From contig NC_134930.1 in the NCBI RefSeq assembly GCF_051020765.1, positions 434,001-498,000 on the forward strand: a DNA stretch of 64,000 bases, written 5' to 3'. How positions within the stretch are numbered: the stretch's first letter is position 1; each line of letters starts with the position of its first letter. Made by a program: the position numbers and the translations under genes. Shown in pieces: positions 52,940 through 64,000 of this stretch. The DNA is from Lasioglossum baleicum (lineage: Eukaryota > Arthropoda > Insecta > Hymenoptera > Halictidae). The notes under the pieces were generated by a model. It saw only the letters and a list, made by a program, of their open reading frames with translations, was not told the origin of the DNA and searched no databases.

Positions 52940-55857
52940 CAGGGTGTCCCAAAACTCGTGAAAATCCCGAAAGGGGGTGGTTCCTGAGACCATTCTAAGA
53001 GACATTTTCCTTTGCACCAATGTCAACTGCGGCTTTGTTTAGGAGTTATTAACGAAAAACACGGACCAATCAGAGCGCGCTCTGGCCCGGCGCGCCACGC
53101 CGCGCCGGCAAGCGAGTGTCGGTGGTACGCCGCGACATCGCAACGAACAAGAATTTCTCGATAATGTGAATCCTCTCCGATTTCGATGAGCTTTGGATAT
53201 GTTGTCAAGACCATGATTCTGAACAACATTTCTCTTTAGACTTTTTGGCGATCGGCTTTAGTTTACGTGATAAGTAACCTGTAATTGTAAATCGATCGAT
53301 GTACTATCTGAACTATCCCCTCTCCGATTTCAATGAGCTTTGGATACGTTGTCAAGACCATGATTCTGAACAACATTTCTCTTTAGACTTTTTGGCGATC
53401 GGCTTTAGTTTACGAGATAATCGTAAAAAAAGAGAAGAAGCAGAAACTGATTGAATTAAAAACTCACGTATTCAGCCGTAAATCCATTTGCTGCTTCGAA
53501 ATGTGTGTCACTGGGTCACTCAGTGACGAACTGCACAGATGTCTTCAGGTATACGGCAGTACCGAAAGTCAAGGGACGTACGGCCAGGTCGACGAACTGC
53601 ACAGCCGGTGGTAGAAGGCCTAAGGGATGCGCGGTCAAGTCGACGATCCAGAATTTCACTTTTACTTTCGCATCGATAAATAATTCGTATGTTTATTTCA
53701 CACAGATGCCTTGAAATTTTTCCACACTCACAATCACTGTTCACATTTGTCAACACATAGTTATGCATTAATAATAATTGCCATATCCCTTGTACTGCTG
53801 CACAAATCACAACAATCAGATAATGCAATCACTAGACTGCGGATTTCATGCATTTGCAGCAAACATGAGTAGGTGCATTTTAAGACAGTAGAGAGATTAA
53901 AATAATTTCAAAACACCATAGCATTATTTTCAACTTCTTAAAATGATCACAGTGAGAATCAAATATCTGTCTGGCTCCTGTCCCTTGTAATAGCGGCAGC
54001 CAACATTCATTTTGCATAAAGATCCGTAGTCTAGTGATTAGTTTAAATATTACTATCAAAAACACAGCTAATAGCAACCGTTAGCTTTGAATTGACAAGT
54101 CTTTGGAGATGTTCTCTCTACCGCGGCTCGAACGACACTGATTTTCCGCAAGATTTTCCTTAAGAATTTAGGAAGGGCATTTAGAGTGTCGAAATTCGAA
54201 ATGCACGCTGTAGCACGAAAACGACGGGACGGTTAGACGAAAAACAGGACGCGAGAAGGACCGCTGTAAGAGTTACGGCAAACACATGTTTAGTTTTTCC
54301 TGCAGATTGGTACGCAGAGTCGATGGGTAACCGTTCGAAAACGTCGTCTGTCCTACTTTTAGAAAGTTTCTTAAGGAAGGTATAGGACAATAAGGATGCT
54401 CTACGCTGACCTGACATTTTTACCCCTTGCTGGGTAAAAGGACGGATGACGTTTTCGAACGCGCGGTTACCCATCGACTCTGCGTACCAATCTGCAGGAA
54501 AAACTAAACATGTGTTTGCCGTAACTCTTACAGCGGTCCTTCTCGCGTCCTGTTTTTCGTCTAACCGTCCCGTCGTTTTCGTGCTACAGCGTGCATTTCG
54601 AATTTCGACACTCTAAATGCCCTTCCTAAATTCTTAAGGAAAATCTTGCGGAAAATCAGTGTCGTTCGAGCCGCGGTAGAGAGAACATCTCCAAAGACTT
54701 GTCAATTCAAAGCTAACGGTTGCTATTAGCTGTGTTTTTGATAGTAATATTTAAACTAATCACTAGACTACGGATCTTTATGCAAAATGAATGTTGGCTG
54801 CCGCTATTACAAGGGACAGGAGCCAGACAGATATTTGATTCTCACTGTGATCATTTTAAGAAGTTGAAAATAATACTATGGTGTTTTGTAATTATTTTAA
54901 TCTCTCTACTGTCTTAAAATGCACCTACTCATGTTTGTTGCAAATGCATGAAATCCGCAGTCTAGTGATTGCATTACCTGATTGTTGTGATTTGTGCAGC
55001 AGTACAAGGGATATGGCAATTATTATTAATGCATAACTATGTGTTGACAAATGTGAACAGTGATTGTGAGTGTGGAAAAATTTCAAGGCATCTGTGTGAA
55101 ATAAACATACGAATTATTTATCGATTCGAAAGTGAAAGTGAAATTCTGGATCGTCGACTTGACCGCGCATCCCTTAGGCCTTCTACCACCGGCTGTGCAC
55201 TTCGTCGACCTGGCCGTACGTCCCTTGACTTTCGGTACTGCCGTATACCTGAATACATCTGTGCAGTTCGTCACCGAGTGACCCAGTGACACACATTTCG
55301 AAGCAGCAAATGGATTTACGGCTGAATACGTGAGTTTTTAATTCAATCAGTTTCTGCTTCTTCTCTTTTTTTACGATTATCTCGTAAACTAAAGCCGATC
55401 GCCAAAAAGTCTAAAGAGAAATGTTGTTCAGAATCATGGTCTTGACAACGTATTCAAAGCTCATCGAAATCGGAGAGGAGATAGTTCAGATAGTACATCG
55501 ATCGATTTACAATTACAAGTTACTTATCTCGTAAACTAAAGCCGATCGCCAAAAAGTCTAAAGAGAAATGTTGTTCAGAATCATGATCTTGACAACATAT
55601 CCAAAGCTCATCGAAATCGGAGAGGGTTCACATTATCGAGAAACTCTTGTTCGTTGCGATGTCGCGGCGTACCACCGACACTCGCTTGCCGGCGCGGCGT
55701 GGCGCGCCGGGCCAGAGCGCGCTCTGATTGGTCCGTGTTTTTCGTTAATAACTCCTAAACAAAGCCGCAGTTGACATTGTTGCAAATGAAAATGTCTCTT
55801 AAAATGGTCTCAGGAGCCGCCCCCTTTCGGGATTTTCACGAGTTTTGGGACACCCTG
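52940..55857. mobile_element. Foldback element, 2,918 bp, termini CAGGGTGTCCC, TA duplication proven by frame
   Basis: Two long arms with the same order of blocks as 42598-45356, meeting near 54400. Removing it with one TA restores the hAT reading frame exactly, which fixes both boundaries. The outermost part is CAGGGTGTCCCAAAACTCGT. No coding capacity is supported. Confidence 0.92.
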
Positions 55858-56628
55858 TATAAGAGGAATGTGTCAGGGAGTATAAGCAAATAAATATATT
55901 ACGTAAAAATCATAAAGCGTTTTATGTACCATGCGGTAGTCACAACTTGAATTTGTTACTGGGAGATATAGCAAAATCATCAACCCAAGCACTACATTTT
56001 TTTGGTGTTTTACAAAAGATTTATACGATATTTGCAGCATCAACATCGCGTTGGTATGTTTTAAAAAAACATGTTGAAACAATTACACCTAAACCATTAT
56101 CAGAAACTAGGTGGGAATGCCGTTTTGATAGTGTAAGGGCTGTTTGCTTTTATGCAATATATGCAAATCACCAGAATATTTTTGGTCTTCTATATGTATA
56201 TGAATGAGATTACGAATTTAGATGACGAATATTTATTAAAATGTTGTCAAGATCTTCACTTACATTTGGAAGGAGATATCGACGGAACTGAAATGTATGA
56301 AGAGATTAAGATGTTCCGATCGATAACGCAAGCCAATTATTCGGCTCTAGATGCGATGAGATACATTATAAAAAACCATCTTTCGGAAGCGTACCCAAAT
56401 TTATTAATTGCATTACAAATGATGTTAACTACGCCAGTAACCGTGGCTTCAGCTGAAAGAAGTTTCTCGCGATTGAAACTAATCAAAAATTATCTTCGAT
56501 CGACTATAAGCCAAGAACGATTTACATCTCTGGCTATTCTTTCAATAGAATGCGAACTAGCAAAAACAATCAATTTTGATGACGTAATTCAGGAATTTGC
56601 GGCGAAAAAAGCAAGAAAAATTATATAA
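55858..56628 (+). pseudogene. hAT (ZMYM-type) transposase, C-terminal part
   Basis: Continues after the foldback: VPCGSHNLNLLLGDIAKSS, QKIYTIFAASTSRWYVLKKH, and ETRWECRFDSVRAV (the conserved W of the insertion domain). After a deletion and frame change near 56170 comes the C-terminus with LLIALQMMLTTPVTVASAER and SFSRLKLIKNYLRSTISQER, the hATC dimerisation block, ending at 56628. Frame breaks: a stop near 55890 and the shift near 56170. Together with 52411-52939 it is one dead gene. Confidence 0.88.
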
Positions 56629-56721
56629 TATTCATCTTACAAAATATATATATGTTACATTATTTGTATTTGTAATAAATAATTCCTTATTATGAAATTT
56701 AAGTATAGTATTTGAATGTGT

Positions 56722-56777
56722 ATTCTGGCCCCGCAAAATTTTTGAACTGGGCCCCGCAAAAGGTCACGCCGGCCCTG
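56722..56777 (-). repeat. hAT right terminus
   Basis: Read inward it begins CAGGGCCGGCGTGACCTTTT with nearby GGGGCCC repeats, the typical end of ZMYM-type hAT elements. The left terminus was not found near 52400. Confidence 0.75.
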
Positions 56778-56949
56778 CAGCCAATACAGTATATTCTAAT
56801 AATGAACACATTGTCCGAAACCATGATACACTGAAGCTTAATCATGTTCCTGAGGTATCACGTTGCGATATATAAAATCTTGCAATAAAATATAAAAAAT
56901 GGCAATTGATACTAATGAAAAATCTAGCGTTATTATTAGAAATTTAGAA
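56778..56949. other. Spacer
   Basis: No gene recognised. Confidence 0.35.
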
Positions 56950-57318
56950 GTAGAAGTAAATAATTTTTAACTTTGGGACTTTGTTTGGACTAGTTAGGAG
57001 ATAAACATTCTAAAAATACCTACTCCTAGGAGGTGAGCGGTGTACAGGGGGGCACGTAGAAGGTCCCCTTTTTCGGTTTACCGCTTATATGTATCTCGGA
57101 AACTATGCGACCTAAACTTTAGTCCATCAGAGTCCATAACTATGTCGCGCATCTCGGAAGTCGGTGAGGTGGCGCTGGGTGGTGGGCTGTTCATACGCTG
57201 TACATTGGGAAGGGGGCGGATGGAGTGGGAGATGCGCAAGAACGAACGAAAACCGGTTCGTCCGCAATTATGGACTCTGATGGAACCGACTTTAGCGATA
57301 AGACCATTCCATACAAAA
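56950..57318. repeat. Repeat R, left piece
   Basis: Matches 48786-48950, with a GC-richer extra segment (57100-57290) that 48786-49060 lacks. Ends ...CCATACAAAA at the Helitron insertion. Confidence 0.75.
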
Positions 57319-57779
57319 CTAGAGGGTTATTGTTGCTCGCTCGCTTCGCTCGCTCGCGAGTAGAGTTGTTTTTGGTCGCTTTGATCGAAAGGGTTAGTGG
57401 TACGCATGGCTAGTAGTACCTATAGCTATTAATGTTTTTTTGTATTTGGTGTGTGACTCTCCACGAGCTACACAAAGAACTTCCCGATTCGTTAGTTGCA
57501 GTATATTATTATCATTATTAAGTGTAATTTTTAAGAAGATTATACGTTTTCAGGGAAATTCAATAGTTTTCTACTTATCAAAATGTTTGCTATATGGCGT
57601 CGCATTAAACCAACATCGTATGCTCGTTGCTCGCTTGGTTCCTTGTTATAGCATACTAATGTTGCAAAATAAATTGTCTTAATTATTATAGTTTTTCGCA
57701 AACGATACAACTCCTCATTATCCGGGTTAGCAGTATTGACCTTGGTTTTCTTCGATACTGTTAATTTAAATTGTTCCAA

Positions 57780-58030
57780 AATATATAAACCGCGCTCAAT
57801 TTTGAAACTCTGCTCAGTACTACATACAACATCTGTAAAGTTCGTTTTTCTGATGTTTTAAAATTCAAACATACTTTCTCGTATGTTTGTCCCCGACTTT
57901 CATGAATCGTAATCGCTTCAGCAGGAACCACTGGAAATTGACTACGTGTGATTTTATATTTTTCCTCACTCGACAGATTTACATGATTCGAGATTTTTAG
58001 TATTGGTGTTAAATTTTGATGAATATTTGC
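57780..58030 (-). pseudogene. PIF1-like helicase C-terminus, minus Helitron, broken
   Basis: Minus-strand counterpart of 58870-59145: the TRSQFPVVPAEAITIH block, a degenerate ESRGQTYEKVCL and the VLSRVSKLSA ending are visible. It is interrupted at 58034 by the nested Helitron, with the rest at 59562-59640. Confidence 0.7.
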
Positions 58031-58156
58031 ATTTTTAACTTCCCGATTTTATAGGGAAGTTATTGTAATGACCCCGAAAATCGGAAATCGATTTTTTAGC
58101 AGATCTACACGTTTCAAGGTCATTGCAGACATATTAGACTATTTTCAGCAAAATGT

Positions 58157-58196
<40 letters not shown>

Positions 58197-58824
58197 ATGG
58201 CCGTTTCTATGTAATCAAATTTTTCGTTAACGTTTTCAGAAAAAGTAACAACGCGATCAGGATGATGAATGATGCAATCGATGTGCCCCGCTGTAACTTA
58301 GAGCTGATTAGATTTTGGTCCATTTTGGTCAAGTAGTTTTTTAGTTTTTTTAGTTTTTTTCGAAAGAAGTTCATTCAACAATGCAATTTATACGAGAGAA
58401 CGGTAAGTTTCCACCGAAGAAACAAACGTAATTATACAAAAAATTTTTTTTTCAATTTTTTTTTCTTTAAATTTAAAAAAAAAAAATTTTTTTGTGTCTT
58501 ACGACCAATTTTACGCTTACAATAATCAAAAATTATCCCAATGCAAGAGTGAGTTAATCATCTCTACTGCCGAGAATACATTTTCGAAGAATATCGATGA
58601 AAGTACAAAAAAAATGTATATTACAATCTTTAAAAACACAATCAGTTCAAAACGAATTATTAACTGAGATTAAATTGAAAATTAATATAAACTATATGAT
58701 AATTATTAATAACATTGATGTTGAAAACGGATTGGTTAATGGAGCACACATGCGGAATATTAAAATTTATTACTTTTCAAGAAAATACTAAAATTCCGTC
58801 TATATTTTTTGGTTAGATTTTCAA

Positions 58825-59145
58825 TTGGCCAGAGTAGGAGTGAAAGTAAGAACTCGTTATCGTGATTATATGAAAAATGCCAATATTGATCATTTAGCAC
58901 CAATAATAAAAATATCGAATCAAGTAAATATGTCGAGAGAGGAAAAATATCAAATCACACGTAGTCAATTTCCAGTGGTTCCTGCTGAAGCGATTACGAT
59001 TCATAAAAGTCAGGGACAAACATACGAGAAAGTATGTTTGGATTTTAAAAAATCAGAAAGGCGAACTTTACAAATTTTGTATGTAGCACTGAGCAGAGTT
59101 TCAAAATTGAGCGCGGTTTATATATCTTGGGACAATTTAAATTAA
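58825..59145 (+). pseudogene. PIF1-like helicase C-terminal fragment
   Basis: A 106-aa frame with ARVGVKVRTRYRDYM, YQITRSQFPVVPAEAITIHK, SQGQTYEKVCLDF and LYVALSRVSKLSAVYISW: the last helicase motifs (V and VI, with the VALSR arginine) of PIF1-type enzymes found in Helitron RepHel proteins. Walker A/B motifs and the Rep nuclease are not present in the element. The upstream frame 58597-58791 holds NIDVENGLVNGA and is separated by a stop and frame change near 58790. This helicase would unwind DNA in rolling-circle transposition; the fragment cannot. Confidence 0.85.
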
Positions 59146-59524
59146 CAGTATCGAAGAAAACCAAGATCAATACTGCAAACCCGGATAATGAGGAGTTGTA
59201 TCGTTTGCGAAAAACTAATTAAGACAATTTATTTTGCAACATTAGTATGCTATAACAAGTAACCAAGCGAGCAACGAGCCTACGATGTTGGTTTAATGCG
59301 ACACCATATAGCAAACATTTTGATAAGTAGAAAACTATTGAATTTCCCTGAAAACGTATAATCTTCTTAAAACGTACACTTAATAATGATAATAATATAC
59401 TGCAACTAACGAATCGGGAAGTTCTTTGTGTGGCTCGTGGAGAGTCACACACCAAATAACATCCGTACCACTAACCCTCTCGCGAGCTCGCAAAGCGAGC
59501 GAGCTACGACAACCCTACTTGCGA

Positions 59525-59560
59525 AGCTCGCGAAGCGAGCGAGCAACAACACCCCTTTAG
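59525..59560 (+). other. Helitron 3' hairpin and CTTTAG end
   Basis: GCTCGC and GCGAGC pair over a GAA loop, then GAGCAACAACACCCCTTTAG ends the element. Confidence 0.8.
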
Positions 59561-60403
59561 TTCATATAATCACGATAACGAGTTCTTACTTTCACTCCTA
59601 CTCTGGCCAATTGAAAATCTAACCACAATGTAGACAAAATTTTAGTATTTTCTGGAAAAGTATAATAAATTTTAATATTCCGCATGTGTGTGTGCTCCAT
59701 TAACCAATCCGTTTTCAACATCAATGTTATTAATAATTATCATATAGTTTATATTAATTTTCAATTTAATCTCAGTTAATAATTCGTTTTGAACTGATTG
59801 TTTTTTTAAAGATTGTAATATAAATTTTTTTTGTACTTTCATCGATATTCTTTGAAAATGTATTCTTGGGAGTAGAGATGATTAACTCACTCTTGCATTG
59901 GGATAATTTTCGATTATTGTAAGCGGAAACATTAGCGTAAGGTACAAAAAAAAAAATTTTTTTTAAGTAAAAAAATTTTTTTTAATTTTAAAAAAATGAA
60001 AAAAAATTTTTTTGTGTAATTAAGTTTGTTTCTCCGGTGGAAACTTTCCGTTCTCTCGTATAAATTGCATGGTTGAATCAACTCCTTTCGAAAAAAACTA
60101 AAAATCTAAAAAACTACTTGACCAATATGGACCAAAATCTAATCAGCTCTAAGTTACGACGGGGCACATCGATTGCATCATTCATCATTCTGATCGCGTT
60201 GTTACTTTTTCAGAAAACGTTAACGAAAAATTTGATACCATAGAAACAGACATACGCACACACACACACACACACATACGAACATTTTGCTGAAAATAGT
60301 CTAAAATGACTGCAATAACCATGAAACGTGAAGATCTGCTAAAAAATCGATTTTCGATTTTCGGGGTCATTACAATAACTTCCCTATAAAATCGGGAAGT
60401 TAA

Positions 60404-60499
60404 TTAAAGCTGGCAAAATGTGCCACAAGATTAATTGGATTCAGCTTTTCGCTATCTCGCATAGTTTCCGAGATATCCGCGCTCAAAGTTCACTAATTA
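60404..60499. repeat. Repeat R, middle piece
   Basis: Continues R after the Helitron: TTAAAGCTGGCAAAATGTGC to CACTAATTA. Matches inverted 1900-1995. Confidence 0.8.
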
Positions 60500-62560
60500 C
60501 ACTGTCCAACAAATTTCAACTTTTTTTGTGATTTCAATATACTGTTGGGTCCTTCTTATAGAGTTTTTTGCGCTGATTCCGAATCTGGTTTTAATTTTTT
60601 TCCTATACGTCCAGTTTTTGAAAATCATGGCTTTGAAAAAAAAACATATTTTTCAACTTTAAACAAATATTGTGATGTTATTATAAAAGATATTGAATTG
60701 TTGTTTACAGCAAACGATTCTGTAGACTTTCCCGAATACAGTGATATCCAATATTAATACATTATGATTGTTTAAACATGTTTAAGCAATGATTAAAGAC
60801 GGAGATGCACCACTTTTGCACCAATTTTTGCGGATATTTTCGAATTTATCTCAAAAAATAAGGGTCCAGCGAAAAATTGAACTATACCACGCGAAAGAGC
60901 AGACTTCTATCTTGAGAAACCCCCCTGTGAAGTTTGCATGGTCGACGTTTTTACCGAATCAGAAAGCAAAATATCTTCGCCCGACATGCGTTGACGCCAG
61001 TGGTGCTCTTCCACTAGCGCGGTCGTTCGTCGGGATACGGCGCGGCGCGCTGCGGTGAAACGGCGCGTGGCTATAAGCGCGCAATTATGTCAGCTTACTT
61101 AAATGTAATATTTTATTAAATGTTATATTATTGTTATTTATTAGTTATTAGTATATTTATTCTGTATAAATTATTTTATGTATTTTTTAATGTTAGTCTC
61201 TCGTTTATAGTACATTTAATACAAAAAATACCTTTTGTAACAAAAAAATAATTTATTCACACAGTACACTATTACACCGTTTACAATGCTAATATATATG
61301 TGTACACTATTCAGATATAATACACTACTAAAATACATATATTATATACACAACAACTAAAATACTATAAATAACTATAAATGTTTTTTATGAAGTTTTA
61401 TACGTAGCAATGCAGATTTGAAATGCTTGACACGACTGATTTCAACAAACACAAAGCCGAAACTGAACTCTGGTATCAGTTTTCTTAAGAACCAACACGA
61501 TATTTTGAAATAAATGACGGTCTACGGACAACGGAATACATACAATGTAAGGAAAGTCTGCAATGCGGTGACTGAAAAATTTTATTTTCAGTAATTGTCG
61601 TCTTATCTATGTATTGTAATTATAGTGCCAATGAACACTCGAGATTCTTCCGAGTAAAATAAGTCCAAACACAATATAAACGGGACTATTTTTATTGACT
61701 TAAATACATAATTAAAATAGTTTGCTCCATATTAAATCGATATAGTGTATTATATCTGAATAGTGTACACATATATATTAGCATTGTAAATAGTGTAATA
61801 GTGTAGTGTGTGAATAAATTATTTTTTTGTTACAAAAGGTATTTTTTGTATTAAATATACTATAAACGAGAGTCTAACATTAAAAAATACATAAAATAAT
61901 TTATACAGAATAAATATACTAATAAATAATAAATAACAATAATATAACATTTAATAAAATATTACATTTAAGTAACCTGACATAATTGCGCGCTTATAGC
62001 CACGCGCCGTTTCACCGCAGCGCGCCGCGCCGTATCCCGACGAACGACCGCGCTAGTGGAAGAGCACCACTGGCGTCAACGCATGTCGGGCGAAGATATT
62101 TTGCTTTCTGGTTCGGTAAAAACGTCGACCATGCAAACTTCACAGGGGGGTTTCTCAAGATAAAAGTCTGCTCTTTCGCGTGGTATAGTTCAATTTTTCG
62201 CTGGACCCTTATTTTTTGAGATAAATTCGAAAATATCCGCAAAAATTGGTGCAAAAGTGGTGCATCTCCGTCTTTAATCATTGTTTAAACATGTTTAAAC
62301 AATCATAATGTATTAATATTGGATATCACTGTATTCGGGAAAGTCTACAGAATCTTTTGCTGTAAACAACAATTCAATATCTTTTATAATAACATCGCAA
62401 TATTTGTTTAAAGTTGAAAAATATGTCTTTTTTTAAAACTCCATTTTCTCAAAAACTGGACGTATAGGAAAAAAATTAAAACCAGATTCGGAATCAGCGC
62501 AAAAAACTCTATAAGAAGGACCCAACAGTATATTGAAATCAAATTTGGTGTTGGACAGTG
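60500..62560. mobile_element. Large foldback, 2,061 bp, termini CACTGTCCAACA, TTA duplication proven
   Basis: Both arms are near-perfect inverse copies of about 830 bp (60500-61330 and 61735-62560) around a loop of about 400 bp. The outer third of each arm resembles the foldback at 12225-13291. The uninterrupted repeat R at 1900-1915 has a single TTA where this element has TTA on each side. A 3-bp TTA duplication suggests PIF/Harbinger-type mobilisation. No transposase. Confidence 0.9.
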
Positions 62561-63000
62561 TTATGAAAAAGAAAATAGCCGGGTGAAATTCGCCCCCGGC
62601 GGGATTTTAATCGAGCTTGAACCATTCGATAACCTACGCAAAAAAACCCTCTCTGTCAAGTTTCAGCCCCATATCTCATCTGTAAAGGTAATTATTGAGA
62701 AAAATCAAAATGCCAGTTTTTGGCCCATTTTCCCTACATATTGACAATTAAAAATTCTGAAAAAATCTGACACATTTCGGATACCAAGCCACATATTAGG
62801 TATCATTTTCAGATTTTTCCGTTGCAAACTATGGTTGTAAAAAATGAAAAACACGAAGAAAATCGAAAAAATGCAGATTTCATATAAAAGTAGGTCTCGT
62901 ACCACTTCAGAAGTAATTTAGCAATGAGTATTATCAAAAGTATTATGCTCAATTTTTTTCAGATTTTTGTGAGTGGTGCAACTATGTTGAAAAAAATAAA
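62561..63000. repeat. Repeat R, right piece
   Basis: Inverse of 1481-1910. Confidence 0.8.
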
Positions 63001-63250
63001 AACCACTTTTCCTGGCGTTTTTCCTAAGTACTGCATCAATTGGTGCAGTCAAAAATGTAGGTTTCCATTTTTAAAAAAAAGTGCAGTTGCATTTTTCTGA
63101 TGCACCGATACACAAAAGTGCATAAAATTAGTTGCGTAGTATGCACCGTCTGATGCCATTTAACTTTTTCTTATAACATTTTCCTCTATTCCCGACTGTT
63201 TAGGTTTAGGAGGTACAGCCTGTTCCAGTTGCGTGGGACACCCTGTATAT
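63001..63250. repeat. End of repeat R or another MITE, terminus CAGGGTGTCCCACGC
   Basis: AT-rich with GTGCATAAAA-like blocks. Ends ...GCGTGGGACACCCTG followed by TATA (63246), a terminus like the foldback family. A matching left end could be 48277 in the sister copy, but this is not proven. Confidence 0.45.
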
Positions 63251-64000
63251 GCAATTTTCAGTGAAATAAAAATTTAACTTAAAAAGAAAATACACATTTT
63301 TCGTTAATGCTTATTGATCAAAGAAAATGAAAACATACTTCAGTTCTCAAATTGCAGAAAAAATTGTTTAATTTTGGTCCGACATTTTTCAGAATTTGTT
63401 CGAAAACCGTTTGTAGTACGAAAAAAAAGTCATTGTAAAGGTAAAGAAGGGTCGTGGAAGGATATGAAAATCAATGTCCCTAGCACTGTTGGTTAAGTGT
63501 ATAAAGCACAAGTCATTGTCCAGTTTATTTAAATTGATGTCAAAGGAACCGTCACCACTTAGAACTAACTTAAACTAAAACGTAACGAACTTTAAACAAG
63601 AGAAGCTAGAATCCAGTGTAGGCTGAAAACTAGAAGACCCGAGAAGCGCAAAGGCCTTAGTATTTTAATAGCTCAAGCAAAGCGATTGTTTTCCAGTAGC
63701 GAAAGTGTTAACCGCTCAAGCGAAGCGGGAGTTCGAAAAGCAACTGACTCTTCGGGTAATCAGCTGTGCCCGAGGAGTCAGAACGATGGGAGGAGCGGTG
63801 AAGAGGGGCCTCTATGGTAGAGAATCAATGTTATGATTTTTGGCAACCCCGTCACCTCTCTCTCCCCTGGCCAATAATAAGTCGCGTGCCGTCGCGGAGC
63901 TCGCGCGATCCGCAACAGTCATAAAAGTCCTAAAAGACGAAGCCTGTCCTGATTAACAGGTTTTGTCAAACATATTTATCGGTGCGGTAAATAATTTAGA
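63251..64000. other. Unassigned right end of window
   Basis: No recognisable gene or repeat partner. Around 63680-63790 are short direct words (GCTCAAGC.AAGCG twice). The frame at 63314-63496 has no motif. Confidence 0.35.

Larger units (their letters stand above)
58035..59560 (+). mobile_element. Helitron, plus, complete ends, 1,526 bp
   Basis: Runs from TTAACTTCCC to CCCCTTTAG, inserted in the minus Helitron. The broken target joins perfectly (GCATTT + TTCATATAATC), giving the known uninterrupted sequence without duplication. The 3' hairpin GCTCGC-GAA-GCGAGC ends about 20 bp before the terminus. A GT tract lies at 58160-58191. It retains only the last third of the helicase and no Rep domain, so it is non-autonomous. 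Confidence 0.9.
57319..60403 (-). mobile_element. Helitron, minus, interrupted by a second Helitron
   Basis: Its 3' end (plus CTAGAGGGTTATTG) is at 57319 and its 5' end (plus ...ATCGGGAAGTTAA) at 60403. Uninserted repeat R at 48955 has CAAAA directly followed by TTAAAGC, so nothing was duplicated, as expected for Helitrons. The only gene remnants are pieces of PIF1-like helicase C-terminus. Without the nested element it is about 1.56 kb. A short GT/CA tract lies at 60252-60275. Confidence 0.85.

Overview
This is transposon-dominated DNA from an insect nuclear genome, most likely a hymenopteran and plausibly an ant. I found no convincing host gene, rRNA or CRISPR array, and no functional tRNA. 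The case rests on the element mix (Ty1/copia, BEL/Pao, Ty3/gypsy, an R1-clade LINE, Transib, hAT, Tc1/mariner, Helitrons and foldback MITEs), the AT-rich background with microsatellites, and a TRIM-like element with an ATAT target duplication, a pattern I recall being reported from ants. The species call is inference only.

Layout, left half. 1-10.7 kb is a minus-strand copia element broken repeatedly. A gypsy relic (LTR pieces 1150-1232 and 5267-5724, gag 4501-5067) holds Helitron sequence (1233-4499), which itself carries a 978-bp solo LTR (2759-3736). A TRIM-like element (6455-9708) sits in the copia gag and has a GC-rich R1-clade LINE (6553-9314) inside its left LTR. 10.7-13.4 kb holds an AT-rich tandem repeat split by a 1,220-bp solo LTR, then a 1.07-kb foldback. 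13.4-15.6 kb is a 2.2-kb foldback. 15.8-26.4 kb is a three-deep nest: copia (minus) contains a Transib transposon (17136-25150), which contains a young BEL/Pao retrotransposon (18481-24949) whose LTRs differ at only 3 of 449 positions. 27.4-30.4 kb has a small MITE, a hAT transposase fragment and another foldback.

Layout, right half. 30.9-37.25 kb is a minus-strand gypsy element with a long LTR that carries a 60-bp satellite and an internal deletion fusing reverse transcriptase to integrase. 37.47-46.29 kb is a plus-strand copia element with a 5-bp target duplication. Its RNase H is split by a 4,002-bp Transib-like element whose end begins with CACAGTG, and that element contains a 2.76-kb foldback. 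46.7-47.5 kb is a shrunken Tc1/Tc3-type element. 48-52.3 kb is repeat debris plus a 769-bp hAT-type MITE. 52.4-56.8 kb is a hAT transposase split by a 2.9-kb foldback. 57-63.2 kb is one repeat (called R here) interrupted by a minus Helitron, itself interrupted by a plus Helitron, and by a 2.06-kb foldback with a TTA duplication. The last 750 bp contain nothing recognisable.

The genes do not form a host pathway. Retrotransposon genes (gag, protease, RT/RNase H, integrase) and DNA-transposon genes occur mostly as broken copies. The strongest signals are several insertions whose empty target site can be read within the window, and two Transib-type ends with the heptamer / 23-bp spacer / nonamer layout of V(D)J recombination signals.
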